In this document: positions 44,361 to 54,079 of the stretch, piece by piece
Layout of the letters: each line of letters starts with the position of its first letter
Position numbering within the stretch: the first letter of the stretch is position 1
Source: Owenweeksia sp.
GTDB lineage: Bacteria > Bacteroidota > Bacteroidia > Flavobacteriales > Schleiferiaceae
DNA length: 64,000 nucleotides
Reading direction: 5' to 3'
Assembly: GCA_002695025.1 (NCBI GenBank)
Contig: NZNV01000033.1
Span: forward strand, 1 to 64,000
Position numbers and translations under genes: made by a program
Notes under the pieces: model-generated
Told to the model about the DNA's origin: nothing
Database searches by the model: none
The model's input: the letters and a program-made list of their open reading frames with translations, nothing else

Positions 44361-45251
44361 GTGACGCAAAACTCTGGAAGCACGAAAGGATTAAAGACCA
44401 CTTTGGTGGGTATTATTGCCAGCGCCTTACTGGCCCTGATCAAGGCTTTGGGAGGCATTTTCGGCAACTCCTATGCCCTTATTGCAGATGCTATTGAGTC
44501 AGCTGCCGATGTATTTACCAGTGCCATGTTGTGGATGGGCCTGAAATGGTCTGCCAAGCCGCCAGATGAGAATCACCCCTACGGCCACGGTAAAGCCGAA
44601 GCACTGGTGGCCATTGGTATTTCCGTGGCGCTTATGGTAGCAGCGGGAATTATTATACGAGACAGTATATTTCATATCCAAAGACCGCACAAAACACCGG
44701 CCCCGTTTACACTGGTGATCCTGGTATTGGTGATTCTCACCAAAGAACTATTGTACCGCTACGTGATCAGAACGGGAGCGGAGATCAACAGCGGGGCGGT
44801 AAAAGCGGATGCCTTTCACCATCGTAGTGATGCCATTACCTCCGCAGCGGCCTTTGTAGGTATCAGCATTGCGCTCATCGGTGGAGAAGGTTTTGAAGTA
44901 GCAGATGATTATGCCGCCTTGTTAGCCGGAGCCTTCATCATCTACAATGCTTATGGTATTGCCCGCCCGGCCATTGGTGAGTTGCTGGACGAAGAAATGG
45001 ATCCGGAACTGCACGATCAGATCAAAAGTTATGCTTCTGAAGTAGATGGCGTAAGACGTATCCAACAATTGCGTACACGCAAAATGGGAACCGTCTACCA
45101 TATTGACCTGCACGTTTGGGTGGATGCCCTGCTCACGGTACGTGAAGGCCATATTATAGCCCACCGCGTAAAGGATCACATCCTGGAAAGTGTATCGCAG
45201 GTACAGGATGTGCATATCCATATTGAACCGGATTCCGAGCCCGGTAATTGA
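44361..45251 (+). CDS. Cation diffusion facilitator (CDF) metal transporter
   Basis: 296 aa from GTG. Transmembrane region with CDF metal site pattern (NSYALIADAIESAADVFTS and KADAFHHRSDAITSAA) and a C-terminal cytoplasmic domain (VDGVRRIQQLRTRKMG, IDLHVWVDALLTVREGH). It exports Zn2+, Fe2+ or Mn2+ in exchange for protons. An inverted repeat (45273-45329) follows the stop. Confidence 0.94.
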   Translation: MTQNSGSTKGLKTTLVGIIASALLALIKALGGIFGNSYALIADAIESAADVFTSAMLWMGLKWSAKPPDENHPYGHGKAEALVAIGISVALMVAAGIIIRDSIFHIQRPHKTPAPFTLVILVLVILTKELLYRYVIRTGAEINSGAVKADAFHHRSDAITSAAAFVGISIALIGGEGFEVADDYAALLAGAFIIYNAYGIARPAIGELLDEEMDPELHDQIKSYASEVDGVRRIQQLRTRKMGTVYHIDLHVWVDALLTVREGHIIAHRVKDHILESVSQVQDVHIHIEPDSEPGN

Positions 45252-45272
45252 TCAATTTACAATATTGTCATC

Positions 45273-45329
45273 CTGAGCGGAGTCGAAGGATGATTGTATT
45301 AAGTATGGCCGCACTTCGACTCCGCTCAG
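45273..45329. repeat. CTGAGCGGAGTCGAAG inverted repeat
   Basis: Perfect 16-bp arms, CTGAGCGGAGTCGAAG (45273-45288) and its reverse complement (45314-45329), with imperfect pairing continuing outward, around a 25-nt spacer. It lies between convergent genes. The same motif is, to my knowledge, a frequent intergenic repeat in Bacteroidota genomes; it probably also acts as a bidirectional terminator. Confidence 0.85.
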
Positions 45330-45339
45330 TGTGAACAAT

Positions 45340-46152
45340 TCATTTTGTATAAATTTTCTCAAAAGCGTCCGACACCGCTTCGTGCAGTGCATCCGCATGA
45401 TCACGATTGGGGAAATACTCAAAATATAAACGTACGGGATCCCCGTATTTCCCCTCTAGTTTTCTGTGCAGGGATGCGGCACCTTCCTCCATCACCTTAC
45501 CTTCCTTACCTACCCCAATGTATACGGACTTGGGTGAGGATCCCGTTTCCGGTTCTGTATCCAGTAAAGAACCGGCATCCCACCACAAACTGGGGCTGAT
45601 AATGATGTAATGATCAAACATTTCCGGCTTTTTGAAAAGGATTTCCGTGCTTACCAAACCACCCAAAGATTGCCCGATGAGCGTCCGTTCCCCTTCCTGA
45701 AGGGAATAGCGGTTTTCCACCAGGGCTTGCACTTCCTCTTCCAGGAAACGGATAAAGTCTGCAGAACGCCCGTTGGTTGGGAGTTTCTCCTGATCCTCCG
45801 CTACGGTGGTGGGGAAAGTCATATCCCGCTCCCGGTCCACGTTGGCAATGCCTACCACAATGGAAGGAGGCAGGTTATGGATCCAGCTGAAGGAATGGAA
45901 TTGTACCAATCCACTGATGTGGATCATATCCTCATCCAGCGAACCGTCCAGCAAGTAGATCACCGGATACACCGAATCCTGGGAGTATTCGTGGGGCAGG
46001 TATACATGGAGAATGCGTTTCTCGCCCAATACTTCTGACGAGAATTCCAGTGTTTCCCCTATCAGTAAAGGTGTGCTTTGAACGGAGGGTTCAGCTTCCT
46101 GGGCTAAGCTTTGCAGGGAAACCAGGGAGAAGAGCAAGAAAAGTTTTTTCAT
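45340..46152 (-). CDS. Exported esterase-D-type alpha/beta hydrolase
   Basis: 270 aa with a signal peptide (LFLLFSLVSLQSLAQ). Putative esterase family (esterase D/IroE): YPVIYLLDGSLDED, nucleophile serine in LIGQSLGGLVS, IISPSLWWDAG and a C-terminal NRDHADALHEAV carrying the catalytic His. Likely periplasmic, acting on acyl esters or siderophores; no siderophore genes are near. Confidence 0.9.
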   Translation of the reverse strand: MKKLFLLFSLVSLQSLAQEAEPSVQSTPLLIGETLEFSSEVLGEKRILHVYLPHEYSQDSVYPVIYLLDGSLDEDMIHISGLVQFHSFSWIHNLPPSIVVGIANVDRERDMTFPTTVAEDQEKLPTNGRSADFIRFLEEEVQALVENRYSLQEGERTLIGQSLGGLVSTEILFKKPEMFDHYIIISPSLWWDAGSLLDTEPETGSSPKSVYIGVGKEGKVMEEGAASLHRKLEGKYGDPVRLYFEYFPNRDHADALHEAVSDAFEKIYTK

Positions 46153-46346
46153 GAGCTTAAATTTGGAATGGCAATTTAGGGTTTCCGGGTTCAGCCTGTT
46201 GCCATGGTAATCACAGTTTACATGTTTACAAAGCTTTTAACAGGCCCTGCTAAGGATCAAGGTCCCAAAGCTCGCCTCAAAATCTATATCTTTCCCGGTC
46301 AAATCCAGGTGCTCGATGAAGAGCACTGCAAAAAATTATCCGAAAA

Positions 46347-47198
46347 ATGCATTTAGAAAAGCCCATTGTAATACTCCTTATACTCTACACCGTCATTGAA
46401 GTATTCTTTGGGGTGAGCTACCTTAGTATCCCTTACTGGATACGATACGGAGAGTTTCCCGATGTTTTTGAATTCTCAAATACACTCATGCGGCTATTTA
46501 GGATTTTAGCCCACGTTTTAACCTTCATCGGGATCTTTAAACTCGTGCGGAGCAAAACCATTGAACTGCTCCCTGTTTTTAAGTTTCCGATCTATTTTTT
46601 TGTGGCCGGGAGTATTTTCTGGTTTATAGCCTCTTCATTAAGCTCCAAATACTCCTTCTTCCTGCTTCATGAAAACGCCCGCTGGTACCTGTATATTTAT
46701 AAACTGATCAGCCTGGCCCTGCTGGCCATGATCTTCATTCATTTTTTAAGAACCAGTAAAGTGAAGTCATACCATGAGGGAGAAAATGTAAAAAAAGGAG
46801 CACGACTCTTGAATTGGATAATTGATTCCGCGGTTATTTTAACCTTTGGCTTTACCAATATCCGGATATTGGCAGACGGTTTTATATTTGAGGACATACC
46901 GTTTTTAAACTCCAGCCCGGGCTGGTTTTTCACCCTTAATATATTGGGCTACTATTTCATCCTGGAGCTTCTCTTTCAACAGACTATCGGGAAATTACAC
47001 AACAATGCCACCGTCCGTTATACCGGTACTAAATTGAGATCCATATTTATACGCACCATTTGCCGTTTTATTCCCTTTGAAGCATTTTCATTTTTTGGCA
47101 AGGAAGGCTGGCATGATATGATATCCAATACAGCCGTAAAAAGGAGTGCCAAGCACGGAACCGGAGAAGAAGAAATGCTTGAAAAAACAATGGTATAG
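46347..47198 (+). CDS. RDD-family membrane protein
   Basis: 283 aa. The N-terminal half has four spans not seen in minimal RDD proteins. The C-terminal half carries the RDD pattern: KGARLLNWIIDSAVILTF, a glutamine-threonine motif in LFQQTIGKLHNNATVRY and FEAFSFFGKEGWHDMISNT. Some RDD proteins transport Na+/H+; the function here is unknown. It stands alone. Confidence 0.82.
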   Translation: MHLEKPIVILLILYTVIEVFFGVSYLSIPYWIRYGEFPDVFEFSNTLMRLFRILAHVLTFIGIFKLVRSKTIELLPVFKFPIYFFVAGSIFWFIASSLSSKYSFFLLHENARWYLYIYKLISLALLAMIFIHFLRTSKVKSYHEGENVKKGARLLNWIIDSAVILTFGFTNIRILADGFIFEDIPFLNSSPGWFFTLNILGYYFILELLFQQTIGKLHNNATVRYTGTKLRSIFIRTICRFIPFEAFSFFGKEGWHDMISNTAVKRSAKHGTGEEEMLEKTMV

Positions 47199-47236
47199 GA
47201 AAGTACATCCTTCAAACCGAGATGGAAAGATGGTCA

Positions 47237-49945
47237 TCACAGATCATACTTCACCCCCACCGTTAAATACCTTGGCAGCACATAAAACTGGGTAGTACTG
47301 ATCAGGAAATCTGAAAAACCATCCTGGCGAATAATATTTGTGTTCAGCAAGTTACGGGCTTTCAGAGCCAATTCCCAGGGACTCTTACCCTTGCGGAAAT
47401 ACAGGCTGGCATTCAGAAAATCATAGGTGCTGGCCGTAGTACCGTTCGCATTGCGATAATCGTTATACGTATAGTCAGCCGTAAAAGTAAAATGCTTCAG
47501 GAACACAGCATCCATTTCCAGGGTGGGCGAATGGGTATTGAAGGTGTTCTCCACACCTGAACCGGAATAACGGTTGCTCACAAAATTATAGCGCAGCTCA
47601 AAATTGGGGATCTTCTTGAAATTAGTCTCTAGGATGAGCGTATAGTTCTGGATGAACGACTGGTTCTGGTTGGCATCACTACCAATGCGGTTGTTGGTGT
47701 TGGTAAAGGAAAGGGCCGTACGGAACTGGGCGCTCCACTTGCTGAATTTTTTACTGTAAGCCCCGAAAACGCTGGCTACATCATTAATGTTACCGCTGTT
47801 AATCGGTTGTGCTATGCGGTCCAGCCCCTGGTACACCACCCCGTTGGTGATATCATCTGCCCTGCGGTTGTAGGTAGCTCCCGCAACTACGTTGGTAAAA
47901 TCAAACATATTGAAGTGGAAGTAGCGCAAGGTGAAGTTATGGTTCAGACTGTTGTCCAGGAAACGGTTACCGGTAAACAAGCTGTTATAGGTATTGACGA
48001 TGGTTCCGCCTATCGCATTGTTAATGTCCGTAAAACCCACTTCCATCGCATAGTCGAAAGTAAGCGATTGTGATTTCCGGAAGTCGTAACGGGCAAAGAA
48101 ATCCGGTAACAGGAACGTATAATCTCGTTGGTTGGCAGTGCCCTCCTGCTCATCGCGGATGTTATAAAAATGCAGATTTAAGCCGGGGCTGGTGGTGAAT
48201 TTTCCTTTCTTCCATTTATAATGCACCGAAGTAAAGGCATCCGTAAGCCAGAATTCCACATCATTCTTTCCGTATTCCGGCTGGTCAAAAGTGCGGATCA
48301 CCTCATTCCCATCCCGCTGGTCTAGCGCAGAGGTAAAGCTCTGCCAGGTATGGCTGCCACCTACCGTGAAGTTAATATGATTGGTCTTATTAAAAATGTA
48401 GTAGTGGTTTAAAGTGGCATCGGTTTTATTGGTGGTAATCAGCTTATTCTGACCAATAACAAAGGCATCCACACCATCGGCAAGAGGTAGATAAGTGGGA
48501 AACAATACCTGCTCTGAAGTAATGAGCATAAAAGGATCCTGCTCTTTATACAAATGCTGTGCTTCCAGTGAGATAATGTTCCTGGGGTTCCACTCGTAGA
48601 ACAACTCTAAGTTCTGGTTTACGGAACGGGGCATCTGGCGGTTATAGGTATTAAGAGTATTGGAAGCCACCCCGAAATCGGAGAACTGGTCATTATCATC
48701 GTCCGCTTCAGACACTTTGGCCAGTATGTCGTAACCCAGGTGCAAGGCCGCATTAGGGGCATATTTGGTGGATAACTTGAACATCCCCGAATTATTTTGC
48801 TGGGTGGAATTGGTAGTCAGTATCTCCGCAGCTTCTGCTTGGTCACCACGCAAATACGTACGCATAGTTTGCGAATTAGAGAGGGTTAACGTCTGGGCAC
48901 CAATGGCAAAACCGGAAAAGGTCCAGGCCTTGGTTGGATTATAACTGAAATTAAGGGCTCCCAGTTTGGAGGTAAGCTCGTTGGCACGGTTATTAGCCAC
49001 CATAGCAAACCCCAAATCGTCATTGGCAATGCGCAGGTTAGAACCTACCCGTCCGCCCAGTCCGCGAAAGCCACCGCCAAAGCGGAAATAATCCTGGAAG
49101 GTAAAGGCCGGCTCCCCTAAGTTATTGATATCTCCTATAAAATTGAGGCTGGCCTTGGGTGTATAATAGAACACATTGGGGTGCACCAGGTAGCGCTCAT
49201 CCAGCCCGCCCTCTGCGGTAATATCCCCGAAGGTCATGTTCTTTTTACCATCCTTCAGCTTGATATTCAGAGCAATACGATCATCCGTATCCACCCCTTG
49301 CATAGGGCCTACGTCATTGTAATTACGGAGCACCTGTACTTTATCCACCGCATTGGCCGGTATGTTCTTTGTGGCCAGCTTGGTGTCACCATCAAAAAAG
49401 TCCTTCCCTTCCACCATTACCTTTTCCACGGTCTTCCCTTCCACTTTCACCTGCCCGTCCTCATCCACTTCAAAACCAGGCAGTTTTTCCAGCACCTCAT
49501 CCAGCTTGCGCTCCTGCCCGTCTGTAAAGGCATCTGCCTTATAGCTGATAGTATCACCCGTGATCACGATGGGCATTTCTTCCACCACTTCCACAGCACC
49601 CAGGGCATTCTTCTGTTCCCGCAATTGGATATCACGTATGAGCTTTTCCTCTCCCGCTGAGGGGTTTACCATCACATCCGTTGACTGAAAACCCAGGTAA
49701 CTTACCCTGAGGATAAAAGCCTGGGAGTCTTCCAGTTTTAACCGGTAACGACCATTATTGCCGGAAAAGGCATAGCCCAGCATAGAACTGTCTGCTGCAC
49801 TTAGGGCAATCACATTCGCCATCTCCAGGGGAGTATTGGCCGTATCACGAACGGTGCCCTCTACGGTAATAGTCTGAGCCACGCTGCTCAGGCCGATACC
49901 CGAACAGAGAGTGATCAGGAAAAATTTCAGGAAAGTTTGTTGCAT
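47237..49945 (-). CDS. TonB-dependent receptor-like outer-membrane beta-barrel protein
   Basis: 902 aa. A signal peptide is followed by a carboxypeptidase-like regulatory domain (ITVEGTVRDTANTPLEMANV), a plug-type region (KLDEVLEKLPGFEVDEDGQ, GKDFFDGDTKLATKNIPANA) and a long outer-membrane barrel of the OMP_b-brl_3 type ending YLTVGVKYDL. No TonB box is obvious. It is paired with the GLPGLI gene 24 nt upstream, a recurrent Bacteroidota arrangement. Substrate unknown. Confidence 0.88.
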   Translation of the reverse strand: MQQTFLKFFLITLCSGIGLSSVAQTITVEGTVRDTANTPLEMANVIALSAADSSMLGYAFSGNNGRYRLKLEDSQAFILRVSYLGFQSTDVMVNPSAGEEKLIRDIQLREQKNALGAVEVVEEMPIVITGDTISYKADAFTDGQERKLDEVLEKLPGFEVDEDGQVKVEGKTVEKVMVEGKDFFDGDTKLATKNIPANAVDKVQVLRNYNDVGPMQGVDTDDRIALNIKLKDGKKNMTFGDITAEGGLDERYLVHPNVFYYTPKASLNFIGDINNLGEPAFTFQDYFRFGGGFRGLGGRVGSNLRIANDDLGFAMVANNRANELTSKLGALNFSYNPTKAWTFSGFAIGAQTLTLSNSQTMRTYLRGDQAEAAEILTTNSTQQNNSGMFKLSTKYAPNAALHLGYDILAKVSEADDDNDQFSDFGVASNTLNTYNRQMPRSVNQNLELFYEWNPRNIISLEAQHLYKEQDPFMLITSEQVLFPTYLPLADGVDAFVIGQNKLITTNKTDATLNHYYIFNKTNHINFTVGGSHTWQSFTSALDQRDGNEVIRTFDQPEYGKNDVEFWLTDAFTSVHYKWKKGKFTTSPGLNLHFYNIRDEQEGTANQRDYTFLLPDFFARYDFRKSQSLTFDYAMEVGFTDINNAIGGTIVNTYNSLFTGNRFLDNSLNHNFTLRYFHFNMFDFTNVVAGATYNRRADDITNGVVYQGLDRIAQPINSGNINDVASVFGAYSKKFSKWSAQFRTALSFTNTNNRIGSDANQNQSFIQNYTLILETNFKKIPNFELRYNFVSNRYSGSGVENTFNTHSPTLEMDAVFLKHFTFTADYTYNDYRNANGTTASTYDFLNASLYFRKGKSPWELALKARNLLNTNIIRQDGFSDFLISTTQFYVLPRYLTVGVKYDL

Positions 49946-49969
49946 CCGGTTGAGTTGAGGAGAAGTAAA

Positions 49970-50797
49970 TTAACGGGTTATCTGAATTTTCATGGAGCCT
50001 CCGCCCCGGCCACTCCGACCACCACCATACATCCTTTCCATCTCCTTGATCTTATCGTCCGCAATCTTTTCAAATTCCTCACGGGTAACCTCTTCTCCTT
50101 CGGTAGGCTCTTCAATTTTCAGTTCTTTCTTAGGGTTCAGCACCACTTTGCTACAGAGCATTGCCGTTTTGCCATCCTGTACTTCCATGATCAGGCCCGG
50201 CAAACCCCAAAAACTGGCGGGGCCATGACTTACCGGTATCTGTGGGGTATACCAGGCTACCATTTCCACGGTGTCCACCACTTCTTTGGTGTGGGATCCA
50301 TCCTCGTTTTCTTCACCGGAGAAGATCTTGCTGGTTACCGGCTGTATCACCGTTGCCTTATAGCAGGTATAGGAACCAATCTGTTTAGTCTCCTTACCTA
50401 GTTTCCAGTCTTTCTTCTCCAGGGTATCCCGCACGAGGAAAAGCTTACTGAAAAATTCGGTTTGACGGCTGCTGAGCCCGCTTTGCAGGTTCTTATACAA
50501 TACGCCTTCCACCCCGGAAAGCATACTCATAAAACCCATACCCGGTTGCTTGTCCAGCTGTTCTACTTCTTTATACACCGATTCCGTCTTGTTGAAAGAC
50601 AGCTCGAATTCCTTTTGCATTTGCTTTTTGAGCATCTGCATGATCATTTGCTGCTGTTCCGGGGTCATGCTGGTGGAGTCCAACTTCATATCCAGGCTGG
50701 TAGCGGTTTGATAGGTGGCAATTCCCTGGAAGTTCTGCCCAAAGGAATGCGTACTTACGCCCAGGGCGGTAATGAGGGTAAACAGGATATATTTCAT
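49970..50797 (-). CDS. GLPGLI-family exported protein
   Basis: 275 aa with signal peptide (LFTLITALGVSTHSFGQ). The family hallmark GLPGLIMEVQDGKT is present, along with FLVRDTLEKKDWKLGKETK and the preceding AWYTPQIPVSHGP. The acidic helix (EGEEVTREEFEKIADDK) ends in a Gly/Arg tail (YGGGRSGRGGGSMKIQITR). GLPGLI proteins have unknown function and usually precede a TonB-linked barrel gene, as here. Confidence 0.93.
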   Translation of the reverse strand: MKYILFTLITALGVSTHSFGQNFQGIATYQTATSLDMKLDSTSMTPEQQQMIMQMLKKQMQKEFELSFNKTESVYKEVEQLDKQPGMGFMSMLSGVEGVLYKNLQSGLSSRQTEFFSKLFLVRDTLEKKDWKLGKETKQIGSYTCYKATVIQPVTSKIFSGEENEDGSHTKEVVDTVEMVAWYTPQIPVSHGPASFWGLPGLIMEVQDGKTAMLCSKVVLNPKKELKIEEPTEGEEVTREEFEKIADDKIKEMERMYGGGRSGRGGGSMKIQITR

Positions 50798-50945
50798 CAG
50801 AATAATTTTAGTAGGTGTGGTGCAAAGAAGACAAATATTAGGTTTGTGCCTTGTTAGAGAGTTGTTAAAGTTGCAGGCTCAAAGTTAAAAAGTTCCCAAT
50901 TGAACGTTCCATGTTGAAGGTTTAGGGTTTAGAATTTACAGGAAA

Positions 50946-51536
50946 ATGAATAGTACCAACGAAAAATACTGGGCAGAACATTACGATAAGGGAAATACTC
51001 CCTGGGATATGGGCACTACCTCTCCTCCCCTTACCGCGTACTTTCAAGGCCTGCACGATAAAACCCAGGCTATACTCATTCCTGGTGCCGGCACTTCCCA
51101 CGAGGCGGAGTGGCTATGGCATAACGGCTTTAAAAACGTTTGGGTAGCTGATATTGCCGCGGAACCTTTGCAAAAGATCCGGGAACGCTGTCCTTCCTTT
51201 CCGGAGGAACAACTCATTCATGGTGATTTTTTTGCCCTCAACAGGCAGTTTGACCTGGTGGTGGAGCAAACCTTCTTTTGTGCCCTCCCCCCGGAATGGC
51301 GCCCACGATACGTACAAAAAATGAAGGATATCCTTAAAGAGGGTGGCCACCTGGTAGGAGTTTTATTTGATTTTCCGCTTACCGAACAGGGACCACCCTA
51401 CGGAGGAGGCGTAGAGGAATACCGTGAACTTTTCAGTCCGTATTTTAAAATATGGAAAATGGAAAGATGCTATAATAGTATTAAACCTAGGGCGGGAAAG
51501 GAGATATTCATCAACCTGATACAAAACCTTTCCTAG
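50946..51536 (+). CDS. SAM-dependent methyltransferase, thiopurine methyltransferase (TPMT) type
   Basis: 196 aa. KYWAEHYDKGNTPWDMG at the N-terminus, SAM-binding motif LIPGAGTSHEAEWLW, and EQTFFCALPPEWRPRYV are typical of the bacterial TPMT group, which methylates thiols or chalcogens. Natural substrate unknown. Monocistronic. Confidence 0.9.
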   Translation: MNSTNEKYWAEHYDKGNTPWDMGTTSPPLTAYFQGLHDKTQAILIPGAGTSHEAEWLWHNGFKNVWVADIAAEPLQKIRERCPSFPEEQLIHGDFFALNRQFDLVVEQTFFCALPPEWRPRYVQKMKDILKEGGHLVGVLFDFPLTEQGPPYGGGVEEYRELFSPYFKIWKMERCYNSIKPRAGKEIFINLIQNLS

Positions 51537-51621
51537 CATATACAAGGGCTGTTGCCCATTTTGTCTCAGCCATAGCCAAAACCTTCAGAAATTTCCCCAT
51601 AACTTCCTGCCATACAACTTA

Positions 51622-52740
51622 TTAATCCTGATAACCTGGAGTTTGTGAAACAATAGTAACACCTGAAGGTAACCCAGCCCGCATAGTCCATACTTCTAAT
51701 AATTTTCTGCAAAAAGTATCGGTTGAGTACTTTTCATGGTCCACACATGTAGCTTCACACATACGTTTATAATCCACCTGGCTCATGGAAGCGAAAGCTT
51801 CCAGTGCCATCAATATATCGCTGGATTTATGACACAGAAAACCGTTATACCTATGTTTCACAAAGCGCTTATTCTCACCCACCGCACTGGCTATAACAGG
51901 TACACCCACCGAAAGGTACTGCTTAAGCTTAAACGCTGACTTACAGTGATTAAAGAGGTGGTTATTGAGAATAGAAAGACCAACGTCAAAGTCGGAGATC
52001 TGGCGGTATACCCAATCATCATCCTGCCACTGCCGGTTCAGAGGTATGTGAAGCTCAATATGTGGATACTGACGGAAGTATCGCAACACTTCCTGCCTGT
52101 CTTCTTCGCGGTGTACGCCCAGCAAGCTTAGTTTTACCGGTTTTTGCAGCTTGAGCAACTGTGGAAAAAGATAGGTGAACATGCTGTTACGGTGTGAGTA
52201 GGCTTCAGCCTCGGGGTGCCCCGCTCCCCAATCACCCACCCAACCCAGGTGCAACCTTTGGGAACGTTTCTTTTTGCGGAAGCCATGTTCCCGCAGCGGT
52301 GAAGTAATGAGGTGTGTATTTCCGTTGAAATGACGACAATAATCCGCCAGCCCGGGGCTACCTACTGTAACGAACCCACATTTACGGAGAAAGTACTGCA
52401 GGTTACCAGGCGGATGCCGCAAATACTCTGCATCATCCAGATCGTAATGGCAATCTTCACTGCGCAAGGCTACCAGTACCCGTAACATACGTGCATACCA
52501 ACGATTACTGCATACTTTTTGGATAACGATACGTGAAGAGTTACGTTGATCAAGGATGGCTAAAAAATAGACATTAAAAAACTGAAGTAAACCAGTTATA
52601 TTCCTTTGCGGTACCACAAAATGAACTTTGAGCCCGTAATGGATACTCAGGTGCTGCGAAACATGCCATCCCCGGTAACGGGCACTGGGATTCTCCAGAT
52701 TATAAGGGGCAAACCAATATGCATTTTTTACCGTGTCCAT
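51622..52740 (-). CDS. GT-B glycosyltransferase (GT4-like)
   Basis: 372 aa. The N-terminal domain is Rossmann-like (WFAPYNLENPSARYRGWHV). The C-terminal domain has KLSLLGVHREED and the sugar-nucleotide region FKLKQYLSVGVPVIASAVGE. Such enzymes transfer sugars to polysaccharide or glycolipid. It stands alone, without a surface polysaccharide cluster, and divergent from the PRTase gene. Confidence 0.85.
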   Translation of the reverse strand: MDTVKNAYWFAPYNLENPSARYRGWHVSQHLSIHYGLKVHFVVPQRNITGLLQFFNVYFLAILDQRNSSRIVIQKVCSNRWYARMLRVLVALRSEDCHYDLDDAEYLRHPPGNLQYFLRKCGFVTVGSPGLADYCRHFNGNTHLITSPLREHGFRKKKRSQRLHLGWVGDWGAGHPEAEAYSHRNSMFTYLFPQLLKLQKPVKLSLLGVHREEDRQEVLRYFRQYPHIELHIPLNRQWQDDDWVYRQISDFDVGLSILNNHLFNHCKSAFKLKQYLSVGVPVIASAVGENKRFVKHRYNGFLCHKSSDILMALEAFASMSQVDYKRMCEATCVDHEKYSTDTFCRKLLEVWTMRAGLPSGVTIVSQTPGYQD

Positions 52741-52865
52741 ATTGTTTTTAGATCATTAGATGAAGGTCAGGTATTGGTGCTGAATTTAATTAATTCAGCC
52801 AATATCCTGCGCTATGAACAGGTAACCGCTCCAATTTCTATATTTGACTCTCCTAATAAAAGTAT

Positions 52866-53372
52866 ATGCCGCATACTATAACCGAAGTCCTCAATCACAA
52901 CCAGGTAAGCACCCGCATCAGGCGCATGGCCTGGCAGATCTACGAAAGCAACAGTTCCAATACCGACATTATACTGGCCGGTATTGCAAATGGTGGTTAT
53001 CTGCTGGCGGAAAAAATAGTGGCTGAACTGCGCAAGATCTCTCCCCTGGAGGTGAACCTCCATAAGATCATCATGAATAAGAAAGACCCGTTGGGCAGCG
53101 AGATGCACCTGGAGCCGGAAGCCGGCAACCTGCAAGGGCGCTCTATTACCGTGGTGGATGATGTACTGAACTCCGGCAATACACTTATTTATGGCGTACG
53201 CTATTTTTTACAGTTTCCGGTGCGCGAGATCAAAACCGCAGTACTCGTAGACCGTAACCACAAGCGCTTTCCGGTAAAAGCGGATTTCAAGGGCCTTTCC
53301 CTCTCCACTTCACTGATGGAACATGTGGATGTAAACATTGAAAAAGAACCTTATTCGGTAAAGGTTTCCTGA
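52866..53372 (+). CDS. PyrR-like phosphoribosyltransferase
   Basis: 168 aa. Type I PRTase fold: RIRRMAWQIYESN, the PRPP loop ITVVDDVLNSGNTLIYG, and ILAGIANGGYLLAEKI. It resembles PyrR, the bifunctional UPRTase/pyr attenuator, but assignment within the family is uncertain. The 3' end overlaps the convergent lycopene cyclase gene by 22 nt. Confidence 0.87.
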   Translation: MPHTITEVLNHNQVSTRIRRMAWQIYESNSSNTDIILAGIANGGYLLAEKIVAELRKISPLEVNLHKIIMNKKDPLGSEMHLEPEAGNLQGRSITVVDDVLNSGNTLIYGVRYFLQFPVREIKTAVLVDRNHKRFPVKADFKGLSLSTSLMEHVDVNIEKEPYSVKVS

Positions 53373-54076
53373 GCATAGTCCAGTCCCATTTTGCGGCCAA
53401 AATACTCGTAAAGGGATACTACTCCAAGGATCAGTATCATACCGTAAAAGGCATCCTCAAAGGGAATGGTCAAAATTCGCCTTCCCATATTCTCGGTATC
53501 ATCATACCATACCACCTCTTCTTCTATGCCGAAACCGGTGAGTACACCATTCACTATAAAGAAGGGGATAAGAATAAACAGGTAGGAAAAATAGAAACGT
53601 CCTAACCAGGGTACTTTCCATACGTGGGAGTGTACATAGATGAGTACAGCCAGTATGCTGAAGGTAACTACGGTATACCAGCGGTCATAATGCACTACCG
53701 CCATGGCAGCACAAAAGCCGATGAGGAAATTACTGATCCTGAGCGCTGCTGACGACCAGATGTTACGCTTTACGGTGTAAAGCACCACCCGGTAAATAAA
53801 TACACAGCAAAAGGGGATCACAATAAAGAAAAGCCATTCCCCTAAGGGCAGGTTAGCTATATAGATCCCGCTCAGGTAACGCTCGTTAAAACCCCAAATG
53901 CCCCGGGCGGTAAAGATGATATCCCATATTATAAAGAATGTACCTACAATAGCTATGGCCGGGAACAAGGCTTTAAAGCTCCTGTAATACCGGGCACGTT
54001 TTTCAAAACTCCATAAGAACGGAAGGATCACAGAACAGAACATGATCCATAGATACAGGTATTTCGGATCAAACAA
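53351..54076 (-). CDS. Lycopene cyclase-domain protein (CrtYcd type)
   Basis: 241 aa from TTG at 54076. Seven predicted spans. It resembles the fused heterodimeric-type cyclases of Bacteroidota (YLYLWIMFCSVILPFLWSFE, FFIIWDIIFTARGIWGFN, LPLGEWLFFIVIPFCCVFIY, which recurs in form in the second half). It cyclises lycopene to beta-carotene. It lies directly after crtZ in the same frame, separated only by TGA-GTC, and crtB/crtI are not in the window. Confidence 0.9.
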   Translation of the reverse strand: MFDPKYLYLWIMFCSVILPFLWSFEKRARYYRSFKALFPAIAIVGTFFIIWDIIFTARGIWGFNERYLSGIYIANLPLGEWLFFIVIPFCCVFIYRVVLYTVKRNIWSSAALRISNFLIGFCAAMAVVHYDRWYTVVTFSILAVLIYVHSHVWKVPWLGRFYFSYLFILIPFFIVNGVLTGFGIEEEVVWYDDTENMGRRILTIPFEDAFYGMILILGVVSLYEYFGRKMGLDYAQETFTE

Positions 54077-54079
54077 GAC

